This document shows, in pieces, positions 22,001 through 32,967 of a stretch of 64,000 bases of DNA. Numbering within the stretch: the first letter of the stretch is position 1; every line of letters begins with the position of its first letter. Source of the stretch: Heterotrichella gracilis (taxonomy: Eukaryota; Sar; Xanthophyceae; Tribonematales; Xanthonemataceae); the NCBI GenBank assembly GCA_032358255.1, contig JAULBX010006665.1:1-64000 (forward strand). Direction: 5' to 3'. The translations under genes were made by a program, and so were the position numbers. The notes beneath the pieces were generated by a model, which saw only the letters and a program-made list of their open reading frames with translations, did no database searches and was not told where the DNA came from.

Positions 22001-23430
22001 GCGCGCGCATTTCCAGAGCCTCGTGCAAATCAGGTGGCTGGTGCCACCCTGTGTGACCCACGGTGCTTTGCAGAAGAACTGCCACCACCAGCCCAGCCCA
22101 GCCGCCCCTCGCATGAGATGCATGTGATGATGATGCATGATCATCGGAGATGCAGCGGGGTGCGGCATGCTGTTCCTAAAGGCCACCCATTGCGTTAGAA
22201 AAGTTGCGCATTTTGGGATCCCATCCTGCATTTCCCACCGCACTGCCTGCACGTTGCTCGCTCACTGAATGACTGCATTTGGCCCACCCACCTAATATTT
22301 TCACGCACACAATGCATCAGCTTAGGGTTAAGCATTTGGCATGCACCTGTATTTGCACGTATATCTCCCCATCTGCAAAGCGCTTGACCCTGACCTTGCC
22401 TAGGTCCATGCCCAGATAGCAGGCAACCTCCTGAGCTAGGGGCTGCGGGTGGGGGGATGGAAGGAGGATGTCAGGGCGAGTTGTTGGGGTGGGCGAGGGT
22501 GGCCAAGTAGGGTATGGCAGGGTTGCGATTATTAATGTGCAAGGGGGCCGAGAGTGCCACATGATTTTTTGTGGTTTGGTAGGGTTTTGGTTGCGAACGA
22601 AGGTGAGGTGCCCGGCACACATGCCACCCTGGTAAATAGGGACGGCACCACCGGTACAAACTGCTACTAGGAGGAGTGCTGTGCTGCTCAACAAGCATGC
22701 AGTAAAAAAACGAGCGGCATGCATAGCCCTTCACGTGACTTTAGGTGGCAGGCACCATGCGTCCCAGCAGAAGGATGGTGGGGGGTGGGGGGTGGGGGGC
22801 GTACAAAGTTGGACGTCCCGGCAAACACGCGCAGCCTGGTGGGCAGTGGGGGCACCACTGGCCGCACAAACTGCTGCTGCTGCTGGGAGTAGCTGGTATC
22901 CCAGGAGGGGGTCTCCAGGATGGGCTTGGACTGGCTGCTGCCGTTGCCATTGGCGGACAGGATGCCAGGCTGGCGCTTGAAGTCGGCGGCCGTGTTGCGC
23001 ACCACCTGCGGGGCCGTGGAGGGGTGAGGGGGTGCGGGGATGAAGGGGGTGCACTGGTGGGTGGCAGGTAGTTGTGTGTTGGGGAGGTTTTCAGGCCTGC
23101 ATGGCGCGTAGATCCTGCGCCATGCTGCCCAGTACTGCATGGAAGGTGGGCGGTGGTGGTGTGTGGGAAGTGTGCGAGTGTGCGGTGGGCTGCATCGCAC
23201 GTGTATGTGTGTAAATGACCCCGCTGAGCATGAATGGAACGAGGTTGGATGGCGCTGCCGCGCTGGGTGGTGCCCAAGTAGCCCAGCCTGGATTTTGCCT
23301 TATGGTTGGCTGCACATGTGCACAGTTTTGGCACAACCACCCACGTGCAAGTGTGTGCACATACCCTCTTGGCATGGGCAAGCCTCCCAGGCATCCTCCG
23401 GGTGAAGCTGGTCTTGATGGCTGCACCCAT
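19066..23430 (-). CDS. PRS: Ribose-phosphate pyrophosphokinase (PRPP synthetase)
   Basis: Makes PRPP from ribose 5-phosphate and ATP for nucleotide, His and Trp synthesis. Eight exons keep phase: 23430-23365, 23005-22805, 22442-22347, 21572-21350, 20847-20719, 20231-20037, 19763-19591, 19152-19066, about 389 residues. Family blocks in order: LRVFAGTSN then [20 protein letters not shown] and [46 protein letters not shown] (ATP site); [45 protein letters not shown] (the PRPP-binding loop); and the C-terminal [20 protein letters not shown]. The roughly 90-residue N-terminal extension with a QQQQQ run suggests organelle targeting. Starting exon 3 at 22442 rather than 22430 restores the conserved PLAQ. 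Several introns hold decayed exon copies. Confidence 0.95.
19174..19388. repeat. Tandem repeat, 44-45 bp unit, about five copies
   Basis: Units beginning GCGTAAGCCAGTGCC or variants start at about 19174, 19213, 19257, 19302 and 19346, with spacings of 39, 44, 45 and 44. The array lies in the last PRPP synthetase intron (19153-19590). It is not related to the exon copies. Confidence 0.8.
20301..20335 (-). repeat. Copy of the PRPP synthetase exon 6 acceptor side
   Basis: It resembles 20205-20245: the start of exon 6 (GDLVVVSPD codons) with its CCCGCAG acceptor. It lies upstream in the same intron. Confidence 0.55.
20524..20557 (-). repeat. Copy of the PRPP synthetase exon 5 3' end
   Basis: It resembles 20731-20765, which codes [10 protein letters not shown]. 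The intronic copy has several substitutions and a one-base deletion. CCCTAAACC-like sequence precedes it. Confidence 0.6.
21013..21192 (-). repeat. Two copies of the PRPP synthetase exon 4 end in its intron
   Basis: Stretches at about 21013-21055 and 21141-21192 each resemble 21345-21395. That source codes [15 protein letters not shown], followed by the donor. Translated in the source frame the copies read [14 protein letters not shown] and a shorter [13 protein letters not shown]. The first is still remarkably protein-like. Confidence 0.7.
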
Positions 23431-24686
23431 GGCGCAAGCTTGCTGTCAGAGTCTTGCAGGCAGGTTGCAACAGACAGACACACAGAGATGGCCGTGTGAT
23501 ATGCAAACCATACAGTGTCCTAGCTGCAGTTCCAGGTCAGCCATTACCCAACACATCCCCTTTGTAATGCCACTGGTAACTCTGCCATGCCCCATCAGCT
23601 GTTTGCACATGCAAGCATGGGGAATGCGACCGTAATGGTGCGCCCTTCATCACCAGCAAGGAGATAATAGCTCGTGGCATGTAATACCAAGCTGCCCCGT
23701 ACGCAGGGTGCCCACCGGGACGCAATTTGGAACCGCCGTAACGGGGCATGGCTGTTGAGCTCTGGCTGTAGTGTATGCGTGCGCACCTTTCCTGCCACCC
23801 CCCAGTAATTGGCAGCAGGGGGCTTGGGACCCCGAGCTGGTCGCCGAGGCTGTCATGTCCACCATTGCTGCGCCGTTACTGTGCCAACCTCGCACAGGAT
23901 TAGGGCTGGTGTCGCAACTGTACAGGTGAGGGCGCGTGTGCGGTGTCTCACTACGAAGGGCTGATCAAAACGTCCACTGGCGGTAGATTGCACCCAGGCA
24001 GAGAGGTTTGGACACTTAGGGAGTGCAATAGCTGAACGACTGCATGCCTGGTAGTCGAACGCCTCAGCTGTACGAGAATTTGCTGTCGCTGCACAAAGGG
24101 CCCACCCGTGATGTAATGAGGGGTACGAAGTGTTGCTAGCGATCTGCACCCTCCATGGATTACATCCCTTCGTTTTCAGTGCAGCTTGGTGCAAGGAGAC
24201 CCGAACCCCCCCCAAAAATGGTGAGCATTTGATCGTGGTGCCCCAAACGTTTCAAACGGGATTCAAAACGTGCGCCAGGGGAGGAAACTCGATCGGGTAT
24301 TTCCCCCTGGGTAGGGTTTTGGAAAACCCTATTGTAGGGTTTATCTGCGCCACGGCGGCTGCCCTCAGTTTTGTGCATGCATCAGAAGCTGGTGTTAGTC
24401 TGTTGCATGTGGCTTTTTGTCGATCAATTGTACGTGTTGCCACCCGCAATTTTGCTGTTATCGCTCCCAGCCTGTGTTTCCATTACCCACCAACCAGTAT
24501 CGCTTTAAAATCCTCTCGTGCTTGTGTACACATCTGGCCAGAAACACAGTTGCTGGTTTGGTTGGCTAGCGCTCTTTGGGAAACACTCCAGCTTATGGCA
24601 AAGTACTAGTACCACTCGCATCTAATACTGGGTCACTCTTTCAACAGCCTCTCCCCTTATTTTGTGCGCATACGCACGCTGCAACC
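23431..24686. other. Divergent intergenic region, PRPP synthetase / eIF2-alpha
   Basis: No gene is supported. Around 24307-24341 there is a telomere-motif inverted pair (AGGGTTTTGG and AAAACCCT) followed by TAGGGTTT. This may be a telo-box-like element upstream of the eIF2-alpha gene. The frame of the latter is open back to 24576, but the first ATG in that extension gives no family-like sequence. Confidence 0.5.
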
Positions 24687-25694
24687 ATGGAGCAGCCCAG
24701 TAAACACCAGGACTGTCGTATGTATGAACCCAAATACCCAGAGCAAGATGACGTGGTTATGGTGCAAGTCAAGTCGATCGCAGAGATGGGCGCCTACGTT
24801 TCCCTGCTGGAGTACAACAACATCGAGGGCATGATCCTGCTCTCCGAGCTGTCCAGGAGGCGAATCAGGTCCATCACAAAGCTCATCAAAGTGGGGAGAA
24901 TAGAGCCCGTGATGGTGCTGCGTGTGGACAAGGACAAGGGCTACATAGACCTGTCCAAGCGCAGGGTCTCGCCCGAGGACCTGGCCCACTGTGAGGAGAA
25001 GTTCAACAAGTCCAAGATGGTGCACTCCATCATCCGCCATGTGGCAGAAACCTGCAACGTCAGCCTGGATGACCTCTACAGCCAGGTGGGCTGGCCCCTG
25101 TACAAGATGTACGGCCACGCGTTCGAGGCCTTCAGGCTGATGGTGCAAGACCCAGACGTGGTTATCAAGCGGCTGGTGGATGAGACCAACAAGGGGGAGC
25201 CCATCCCCATCCTCACCCCCGAGGTGGTGGACGCCATCCTTAAGAACATCAACCGCAGAATGACCCCACAGCCTGTGAAGATTCGCGCGGACGTGGAGCT
25301 CACCTGCTTTGCCTACGACGGGGTGCTCCACATACAGGAGGCCATGCGGGCAGCGGAGGCGTGCAGCGATGAGGTGTGTGAGGTCAAGGTCAAGCTGGTA
25401 GCCCCTCCCCTGTATGTGCTCACCACCAGCACGCTGGACAAGGTGAAGGGGGTGGAGGTGCTCAACCAGGCCACGGCGGTGTGCAAGAGCTCGATAGAGA
25501 AGCGGAAGGGGCGGCTGGTGGTGAAGGAGGCTGCGCGGGCGGTGTCGCAAACGGAGGACAGGTTGCTAGACATGCAGCTGGCAGAGCTTGAGAAGGCAAA
25601 CGCGGAGGTGGCTGGGGATGAGGGCAGCGAGGACGAGTTTGAGGAGGGCATGGGGGATGTGGACATTGACGCGGCGCCAGCGCTGGCAATGTGA
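24687..25694 (+). CDS. EIF2A: Translation initiation factor eIF2 subunit alpha
   Basis: The alpha subunit of eIF2, which delivers initiator Met-tRNA with GTP to the 40S subunit. It is a single uninterrupted exon of 335 residues, close to the usual length. The S1 domain is residues 15-90 (VVMVQVKSIAEMGAYVSLLE). The regulatory loop is complete: GMILLSELSRRRIRS, with Ser56 here matching the Ser51 phosphorylated by GCN2-type kinases. A helical domain (KMVHSIIRHVAETC) and the alpha/beta C-terminal domain follow, then an acidic tail (GSEDEFEEGMGDVDID). ATG 24687 is chosen because MEQP...MYEPKYPEQDDVV aligns with other eIF2-alpha starts; an in-frame extension to 24576 does not. The lack of introns contrasts with most neighbours. 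Confidence 0.96.
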   Translation: MEQPSKHQDCRMYEPKYPEQDDVVMVQVKSIAEMGAYVSLLEYNNIEGMILLSELSRRRIRSITKLIKVGRIEPVMVLRVDKDKGYIDLSKRRVSPEDLAHCEEKFNKSKMVHSIIRHVAETCNVSLDDLYSQVGWPLYKMYGHAFEAFRLMVQDPDVVIKRLVDETNKGEPIPILTPEVVDAILKNINRRMTPQPVKIRADVELTCFAYDGVLHIQEAMRAAEACSDEVCEVKVKLVAPPLYVLTTSTLDKVKGVEVLNQATAVCKSSIEKRKGRLVVKEAARAVSQTEDRLLDMQLAELEKANAEVAGDEGSEDEFEEGMGDVDIDAAPALAM

Positions 25695-27539
25695 GGTGCT
25701 ATTGTGTTGTTCCAGCACCATACACTGTTCGTTGGCAGCTATGAACAATATCAGCAGTTCTCACTTTGCTTGCCTTGCAGTTTTGAACGCCGCTGTTTCC
25801 ATGACTGTGGGGTGTTTCCAAAGGTGCCAGGAATTGTAGCAGCCGCATGTGTCTAACATTGCTGGGGAAGTGTTCGCCCAGCTCCTTGACAGTTGGCTTT
25901 GCCTCCGTGGACCAAACACACAACACCTTGTCTTCGTTTTTTCAGATATTTTGTTAGGTATAGTACAACGGCCAGCCTGGGGTGTCAAAACTGTAACCAG
26001 TGGGGAGGGTGCAACAACAAGCCACACAGCGCTGCTGTACGCCCGCCCATCACATACGCGAGCTCGATGTGCACCCATTCAGCATTAACCTGCAAAACAG
26101 TACCGCACCTCCCGGCATAAGGCCCCCTCATATACAGCCCAATATCGTGCACCCACACAAGGCTTGTAGCCGCACACTTCAGAGAGGTGGCAATGGGACA
26201 CACCCACATCTTGGTGTACTCCTGGGCTTTATTTTATATTCTATGTATCTTCAGCAGCTGTCATTGGCTGGAAACAACAGTGTCATGGAACTGCACACAG
26301 TGTGTATGCAACCTCTGAGTAGCCTATGGACCCAACCTCTGAGTAGCCTATGGACCCAACCTCTAAACTCACTACCGCAACAGTTGTCAAAGTTCCAGTG
26401 GTTGGACTCACAGCCTAAGGTGAAGTGCACCTGGACCGGCGGCATTCTGTATCCATGTCAAAGCGGACACAGCTCCTCAGGACGTTTTCTGAACACAGTG
26501 GACACAACCGCCGTGGAGTCTGGCATGTGGCTGGCATGTAGCGCTGCCAGCGCTACATAAGTCATGCTTCAGTTGTTGACTAATAGGTATCATCCGGCTG
26601 TCACCTTTTCTGCTTTGAGAAAACATTTATTAACGTTGCCACCCTCATCCCCATCCCAGGAGGTGGCTCGCCTGCCTGCCTGCCTACAATACCCTTCTGC
26701 GCTCAATGCAGGACGCCATAATTGGCTAGTATCCACGCCATACCATTCTGTTCCCTGGTTAAATCGCAATCCCACCAAATACAGGCTCTGGCTTGCACCT
26801 GCTGCCCCATGACAGGGCAAGTGCTGAGCATTCCATGACCCCATTACTCCTGGTGGCTTGGATAATATACCACCCAGGACAGTCAGCAATAGTCATTGCA
26901 CTGCACAAAGCCACAGTGTGCAATACACCCAATACACGGCAGCAATAGTAGTAGCTGAAACACGCAAGTCCTGGCGGTCTCCCATATGCGTTATATCTTT
27001 CACACCCTTCGTGCAGCCTGGTCATGGCAGCACTCGACAAGACTGTGCTAGTGCAACGGTAAGGCAGAGATGGGCGGCGTTGTAATTGCTACTTATAATA
27101 ATTTTTTGGCTGTGTTTAGGTGCTGTGTTCGGTTTGCTTCAACGCTGACGAAGCCATTTGGCCCTAACATCCCCTGCCTGCCTCGGTTTGATATACCTTC
27201 ACACCCCGCGAGACACCACTTAACTGCTTCGCTGGCACCTCATACTTATTTCAGAACTTCATTCAGCATGTGCGCTGGCGCCAGTAGCACTGCAACGGGT
27301 CTGGAGACTGCGCACTCAGTAGAAACAGCTACGGGCATGGTATTGCCATGGGTGGGCATGTGTGGGTTTGAACAGCTGTGAAAGCGGAGTGCCTGCTGCA
27401 ACAACGCCACACGCCTGAGTTATAACGTTACCTCCGGGTAACACGACTAGTAAGGGAGCCAAGGCACCATGGAGCGAAAACTTTTCAGCTAGCTGTATGC
27501 ATGATTAAACCCTTCGTTAGGGTCACGCTAGGGTTACTA
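25695..27539. other. Intergenic stretch with a short tandem repeat
   Basis: No coding frame is supported in about 1.8 kb between eIF2-alpha and eS7. A 24-bp tandem repeat lies near 26310-26362. Telomere-like AGGGT motifs begin near 27515 and lead into the eS7 promoter. Confidence 0.5.
26310..26362. repeat. 24-bp tandem repeat, just over two copies
   Basis: CAACCTCTGAGTAGCCTATG is repeated with a 24-bp period, and a partial third copy (CCAACCTCT) follows. Intergenic. Confidence 0.85.
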
Positions 27540-27558
27540 TTAGGGTTTGTCTGGCCCA
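27515..27558 (+). promoter_or_regulatory. Telo-box plus site II motif upstream of eS7
   Basis: Three AGGGT-type motifs culminate in TTAGGGTTT (27540-27548), followed four bases later by GGCCCA (27553-27558), the complement of the site II core TGGGCC. In land plants this pairing marks ribosomal-protein and translation-factor promoters. It lies about 150 bp upstream of the eS7 ATG. A shared regulatory role here is inference. Confidence 0.5.
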
Positions 27559-27706
27559 GACGGCGGCGACGGCGCTGGCCAAAAAGTAGTGGGCAAACTT
27601 TTTCATAAGGCGATGGCACCCAGCGCATCGTTCCTTTTCGATACGGTGCGTGCAACCGTGTATCAACTTTGTGCTGTGCGCCTCCCTGCACCGCACAACC
27701 TGCACG

Positions 27707-28285
27707 ATGTTCACCGCACGCAAGAAGATCTCCAAGGAGAAGGGTGCTGAGCCCTCCGAGTTTGAGCAGTCAGTGGCTCAGGCCCTGTTCGACCTGGAGG
27801 CCACCAACGCAGAGCTGAAGAGCGACCTGCGTGACCTGTACATCACCAGCGCGGACGAGATCGATGTCTCCTCCTCCAGGAAGGCAATCGTCATCACGGT
27901 GCCATACCGGTTGCTCAAGGCATTCCACAAAATCCAGCAAAGGCTGGTCCGTGAGCTGGAGAAGAAGTTCAGCGGCAAGGACGTGGTGATCGTGGCCCAG
28001 CGCCGCATCCTGGCCCCACCCACCTCCGGAATCTCCAACGCCCGCCCACGCAGCCGCACCCTCACAGCAGTCCAGGATGCCCTGCTCGATGACCTGGTGT
28101 TCCCCACAGAGATTGTGGGCAAGCGCGTGAGGTTCCTGCTGGACGGCCAGAAGGTGCTCAAGGTGTACCTGGACCCCAAGGACCGGAACACCACCGAGTA
28201 CAAGCTGGAGACCTTTGCTGCCGTGTACAAGAAGCAGACTGGCAAGGATGTGGTGTTTGAGTTCCCAGTGGCAGAGGCTGCATAG
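27707..28285 (+). CDS. RPS7: 40S ribosomal protein S7 (eS7)
   Basis: A cytosolic small-subunit ribosomal protein. One exon of 192 residues, against about 190-194 in the family. Recognisable blocks: [77 protein letters not shown] with [46 protein letters not shown]; and the end [14 protein letters not shown]. The ATG at 27707 is chosen because the family begins MF(T/S)..KKI; the frame is open further upstream but unlike the family. Codons are strongly C/G-ending, as expected of a highly expressed gene. A telo-box and site II pair lie upstream. Confidence 0.97.
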   Translation: MFTARKKISKEKGAEPSEFEQSVAQALFDLEATNAELKSDLRDLYITSADEIDVSSSRKAIVITVPYRLLKAFHKIQQRLVRELEKKFSGKDVVIVAQRRILAPPTSGISNARPRSRTLTAVQDALLDDLVFPTEIVGKRVRFLLDGQKVLKVYLDPKDRNTTEYKLETFAAVYKKQTGKDVVFEFPVAEAA

Positions 28286-29623
28286 GCAGCTCCTGGTTGG
28301 GGTGAGGGCAGTGGCCATACCAGGCTGGGTGTGGTGGTGCTAGGATGCTCAGACCACCTCGGAGGTGGTTTGGGAACGGGGGTTGGAAACATCAGAGCCA
28401 GCTCATCACTTGCAGTATCACAGCGAAAGCATTCCTTTCTCAGGACAGACTGTAGCCATGAAACCTTTTGCGCAGCAGCGGGGCTGCATCGCAGTAGCAT
28501 TGGGCATGCCGGTTGTATGCAGCTAGTTTGGGCACCTTGATGGTGGCGATGTTTGGGGATGAATGGATACGTGTTGCTGCGCAGCAACACCTGTAACATT
28601 ACCTTTCACAGACACCCGCGATGGCATTATTGCAACGCACCGAGCCACCACAACCTCACTGCATACATATGATGGCCTTTGGGATGGACTTACGATGCAT
28701 GGCTGCAACGCTGCTTCATTTTGCATTGGTCTCATCATGCTGCATGGCAACCCGCTACAACGCAGTGTGCTTGTCTGGGTGGGTGTCTTGGCATGGGCAT
28801 GCTGCACAACGTTTTGCTGAGCAGCAAGCATAATAAGCATTGCTCTGGAGGTGGCGGGCAGTCTATTGCCTGTTTCATCGTTCATGGTTTGCAGCGTGCA
28901 CTCCTTGGGGCCAACTGCCCCATTAGCACCAAGCAGAAGGCTGGTTAGGACACTGACACGACCGCAGCAAGGTACCCTCAGACCTGGGCTGCACTAAATC
29001 CACTGTAGCAACCAGGGTTGCACCTCCACAGCAGGGGTGACACTGCGTAAAAGCGGTGTAGCATTACTACAGGTAATTGCACGCAGTGAGCCACGCCTGC
29101 CAGGACCAGTTGTCGACTGGTTTTTTATCATTTTGTTGTCATAGTTACAGAAGCGCTAGCGCTTCAAGCCCAGCGCCAAGCCATCAGGTCAAGTAAATAA
29201 AGGCGCAGCATACTGGCAAGTGGAAAGCCATTGCCAAACCATGGCACAGATAATAGAAATATAGGTGAAAATTGCGCATGGCTGTGCACGAGGCAGCAAC
29301 CGGCAAGCACACCGACAAAAGCTGGGCCCACGTCGGAAAACTGCCTCAAGTCACACCCATGGTCAGGCTAGAAGGCTCCTGGACAGCCCAAAATGCAAGG
29401 GAAACAGGTATCCTGCTACTGCGTGCATTCCGTGATGCCCCAACTGGGCCTTGTCAACATTGAGAGCTGTATTGCATCAGAACTGCTGCCTGTCTCCCTC
29501 CCAACACCCCATCCATCTCCCCAAACTGCGACGCCCACAACCCAACTGCGCCTCAGTTGCAACGTACACCAGCCAATAAGCTTGTGCTGGTGGCACTAGG
29601 TGGCCGCACCCACACCCGCCAGC
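28286..29623. other. Intergenic, convergent eS7 / CPN20
   Basis: No gene is supported. A perfect 16-bp palindrome (GAAGCGCTAGCGCTTC) lies at 29150-29165 and a TGTAA near 28591. The rest is ordinary non-coding sequence. Confidence 0.5.
29150..29165. repeat. Perfect 16-bp palindrome
   Basis: GAAGCGCTAGCGCTTC reads the same on both strands. It lies in the 3' intergenic gap and could form a short terminator-like stem in either transcript. No function is shown. Confidence 0.8.
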
Positions 29624-32009
29624 CTATGACAGGTTGGCCAGGATGTCACTCTCCTTCACCACGATGAACTGGCTGCCATCCTCGCCCTGTGTGCCAAAGG
29701 GCAGGATTGGTCAGTCCCCCATCTTTCTCACAGCTCACATCCAGGAGTAGCCACACTATGCTACCCACGGGTGGGGAACCCTAACGAAACCCCAATGCAC
29801 CACTCCGCCAGGCTGGTGCCTGTATGCTCCATGCAGACAAACAAATCATTCGGTTGGGGTAGCTCAACGCGCTGGATGCACACTACTCTTGTCCAAAATG
29901 CTGTGCATATAGTTTTGCCGATGGGGTGTGCGTTGACGCACATGGCCCTGAACCCTAAACCCTTGCTGGGGATGGACGCACCTCGAACTCCACACCGCTG
30001 TACTTTGAGTAAAGCACTGTGCTGCCCACGCTGACGTTAGGCGTGTCGATCTTGCCATCCTCACCCTCCTTGCCGGAGCCCACGGCAACAACCTGCAGGT
30101 GTAGCTCCAGGTTGGCAAAAAAAGGGTGAGGAGCACACCAGGCATTCCTGGTGCATGGTCCACCACTGCTAGCTACTCAACTAGCTAGGCTCAATGCACC
30201 TCATGCATCAAGGTCCATGATGATCCGGTAGCAGGTCAGTAGGTGCATGATTTGATCTGCCACCAGCTAGTTACGCACCATGATGACGGAAGCGCTGTGA
30301 TGAATGTAATGCATGCATGTTCATCCAGTGCACCAGGACCGTCTGAGTTATGTCATGCCTGCTGGTATCTAGATGGTGGCCAAGTGGTGGTGCCAGGGAT
30401 TGGTGGTGCGAGGCTTACCTTTCCTAGCGTTGGCTTTTCTTGTGCTGTGCTGGTGAGCAGGACTCCGCCATCGGTCTGGTCCTCACTCACAGCCACCTGT
30501 ACGCAAGGTGAGCTGTGTAAATGTTGCTGCGTCCAAACTTTTGAGTGCTGGTTGCTAGTTACATGCATTCCGGCATTGCAGCCAGAGAAGCAGTCCACAC
30601 CGTGCAAGCGAGCCCCATCCAATCCCAAATTGGCACTGCATGTACCGTTTCCTAATGGTCCATGCATTAACTTCCATGCACAGCCAGCTCAGCCATAGTG
30701 TTCCTGGGCTCCTTTGCAGAATTGCGTACTCCTGAATGCACCGATAGTCTGACTAGGCGTTACGCCCACAACCAGCCGGTGCTCGAGGTGCAACCGCTGG
30801 TATGGGGCTAGCGTGCATATGCGCTGAGGTGCATGTCGCAGCTGTATGGACCAGCCAGCATAAGGTGTGTCTTGGCAGAATGGAAGCGCCGGGCTTTGGT
30901 GTACCGTTCCACCCACAAGGCAGACGTCAGGCGCGCACCGGCTGTGGGCAGAACGGGGAGGGAGGTGCGCTACAAGATATGCACTATTCCCTATGTGATA
31001 TGCTATCACCTCAATGTTTACATGGGCTAGCACCTGGTTGCAACTCGTCAAGGACAGGTGTGCACAGCCAAGTGGCTAGTGTTGGTGGATGCAAGCCTCC
31101 AGGTGCAAGCATGTGAGCATAACTGTATCTTACTTTCTATGTGATCCATGGGATGTCCTGTGCCCTATATGATACCCTACTCAGGGTGGCAGAGCCACCT
31201 AGCTCCCCATCCCACTGATGCCACCACAGGCGGGTTGCTTGTGTTGACAGTGGCAGTGCCCAACATCCTATGGTAGCCACTAGCCTGCTGTTATAGTACT
31301 TACCTCGATCAAAATGCGGTCGCCCAGTGGCTTCAAGTCAGCGATGTTTGACGTGGACAGCACTCCAATCACATCATCCTCCTGCCACACCACCCACAGG
31401 CTCAGAACAGTAGTATTGATATCGCTGTATTCAGGAACAAAAAAACCTGGTTCCAGTTGCTAAACGCCCGCAACCCACCTTCATGATGATGTAGTCCGTG
31501 TCCTGCAGGTTCACCTCCGTGCCAGCGAACCGGGAGTAGAGCACGTTGTCTCCAACCTGCACACCCAATGCAAGCAGGAGTCAGCTCTAAACCAGCCCAA
31601 CGCCCTGCTGTTGGTACTGTGTGCACCGCTGTCACAAAGGGGTTATTACCTTGACGGTGGAGACCTTCCCAACACCCACAACCTCTCCCTTGGTGGGCTT
31701 GCTCTTGCTGGCATTGGACGGGAGCAACAACCCACCAGCGGTCTTGGCCTCCTGTGCAGCTGTCTTCACGAATATCCTCTCGCCAACTGGGGCAACGGAC
31801 TTGACCTGTACAAAAGACACTAGCTGAGTTTCTCCATAGGCATCGGACGGATGGTCGGAAGGATCGAGCAGCTAGGGTGTGTGTCCCACCGAGCTAGGCA
31901 GAGCTGTAGCCGCCCTGACTGCCAGAGATGCGCCACGGCTGCGTGTGACACGCCTCGTGGTGAACGAGGCGGCCACGGACTGGCGAGAGGAGAGGCTGGA
32001 GACCTGCAT
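29624..32009 (-). CDS. CPN20: Chloroplast co-chaperonin CPN20 (tandem cpn10 domains)
   Basis: Caps the chloroplast CPN60 chaperonin for protein folding. Seven exons, all in phase 0: 32009-31890, 31805-31650, 31556-31479, 31381-31304, 30496-30419, 30092-29982, 29686-29624, giving 227 residues. Residues 1-35 ([15 protein letters not shown]..., ending SLAVRAA) are a transit peptide. The first cpn10 unit starts [14 protein letters not shown], contains the mobile-loop region [10 protein letters not shown], and ends [16 protein letters not shown]. The second starts [14 protein letters not shown], contains [11 protein letters not shown], and ends [17 protein letters not shown]. Two domains in tandem are diagnostic of the plastid protein, against the single domain of mitochondrial CPN10. 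Three exons of exactly 78 nt recur in the model. Nothing looks broken. Confidence 0.95.
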
Positions 32010-32967
32010 TGTGCCTGGTTGGCTGGGTAGACGTGGAGAGAGGCTACGAAACAAAGAGTTTCTGTGTCCAGACGCTTCGTATAAGTGGGTGGGTTGTGGC
32101 TGCAGCAGGCACTGCGGGACAGGCGGTACCGGCGGAACTGACGGCCGGCGGAAAAACCCTAAACCCCTTCAAAACCCCAGTGGGTGTTTCAACACTTGCA
32201 AGGTCACGCGTGACACGCTCCACGGTTGAGATGATTGTGCATTGTGCTGTACAGTGCAATAGTCGAGCTCGTAGCAGCATGCAAGTTGAACTCAGTAGCC
32301 ACTCGGAGTCAAAGCAAACCAGTGGCACATAACTGCATGCGTGCACTGGAAATAGTGGGTCAAGGGCCTTCACCCTTGAATTTGGGATTGTGCATACTCA
32401 TCAATGCTGCGATGTAACAGTGGAATGCAAATAGTTAAATAACCCCAACCAGCACCTCGCACTGTGACTGGTCCCAGGGCAACAGATAGCAGGCCATTGA
32501 ATGGAATTCCTTTGGCCACCCCATTGCCTAACAAAGAAAAGGCCTTTGCCTCCAAAGATGCATGTATACAGCTGGTGCCACTAAACTGATATACCCCCAG
32601 TCCCCATGCCCCACAGTTGATAGTTGCCCTCCAAACACGTGCGAGGCAGGTAACGCCTAGCCGTCCATCAACTGGGCCACAACTTCGGTTCCAAAACATG
32701 AACAACTAAACAGAGCTACTGCAAGCGCAAAATGATCTGGACGCATAAATCCTTTGGTCCACACATGAACACTACACAGACGTCTGCCTTGAAGGCTGAT
32801 GCCTAGTCCTTCCTTGCTCCTGCCCGTCAATAGCACGTAACCTACGGTAGGCATTCTTGCTCACACTGCTGCTCACACTACATTTGACAAAGTTTAACAC
32901 CAGGCAGGTCCTCCATTGCGCGCCCTGAGCTGCCCCAAGCTCGCTGTGGTTGAAAGCGGATTATGAA
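32010..32967. other. Intergenic: CPN20 promoter and PDX3 3' flank
   Basis: No coding frame is supported. Telomere-like CCCTAAACCCC occurs near 32157. The right part is the 3' flank of the PDX3-like gene. Confidence 0.5.

Noticed and set aside
24657-25550. Open frame of 297 codons on the minus strand
   Set aside because: It is the antisense shadow of eIF2-alpha. High GC and third-position bias keep the opposite strand open, and it has no family features.
27778-28599. Open frames of 273 and 182 codons antisense to eS7
   Set aside because: They mirror the eS7 coding sequence and have no independent motif or plausible start.
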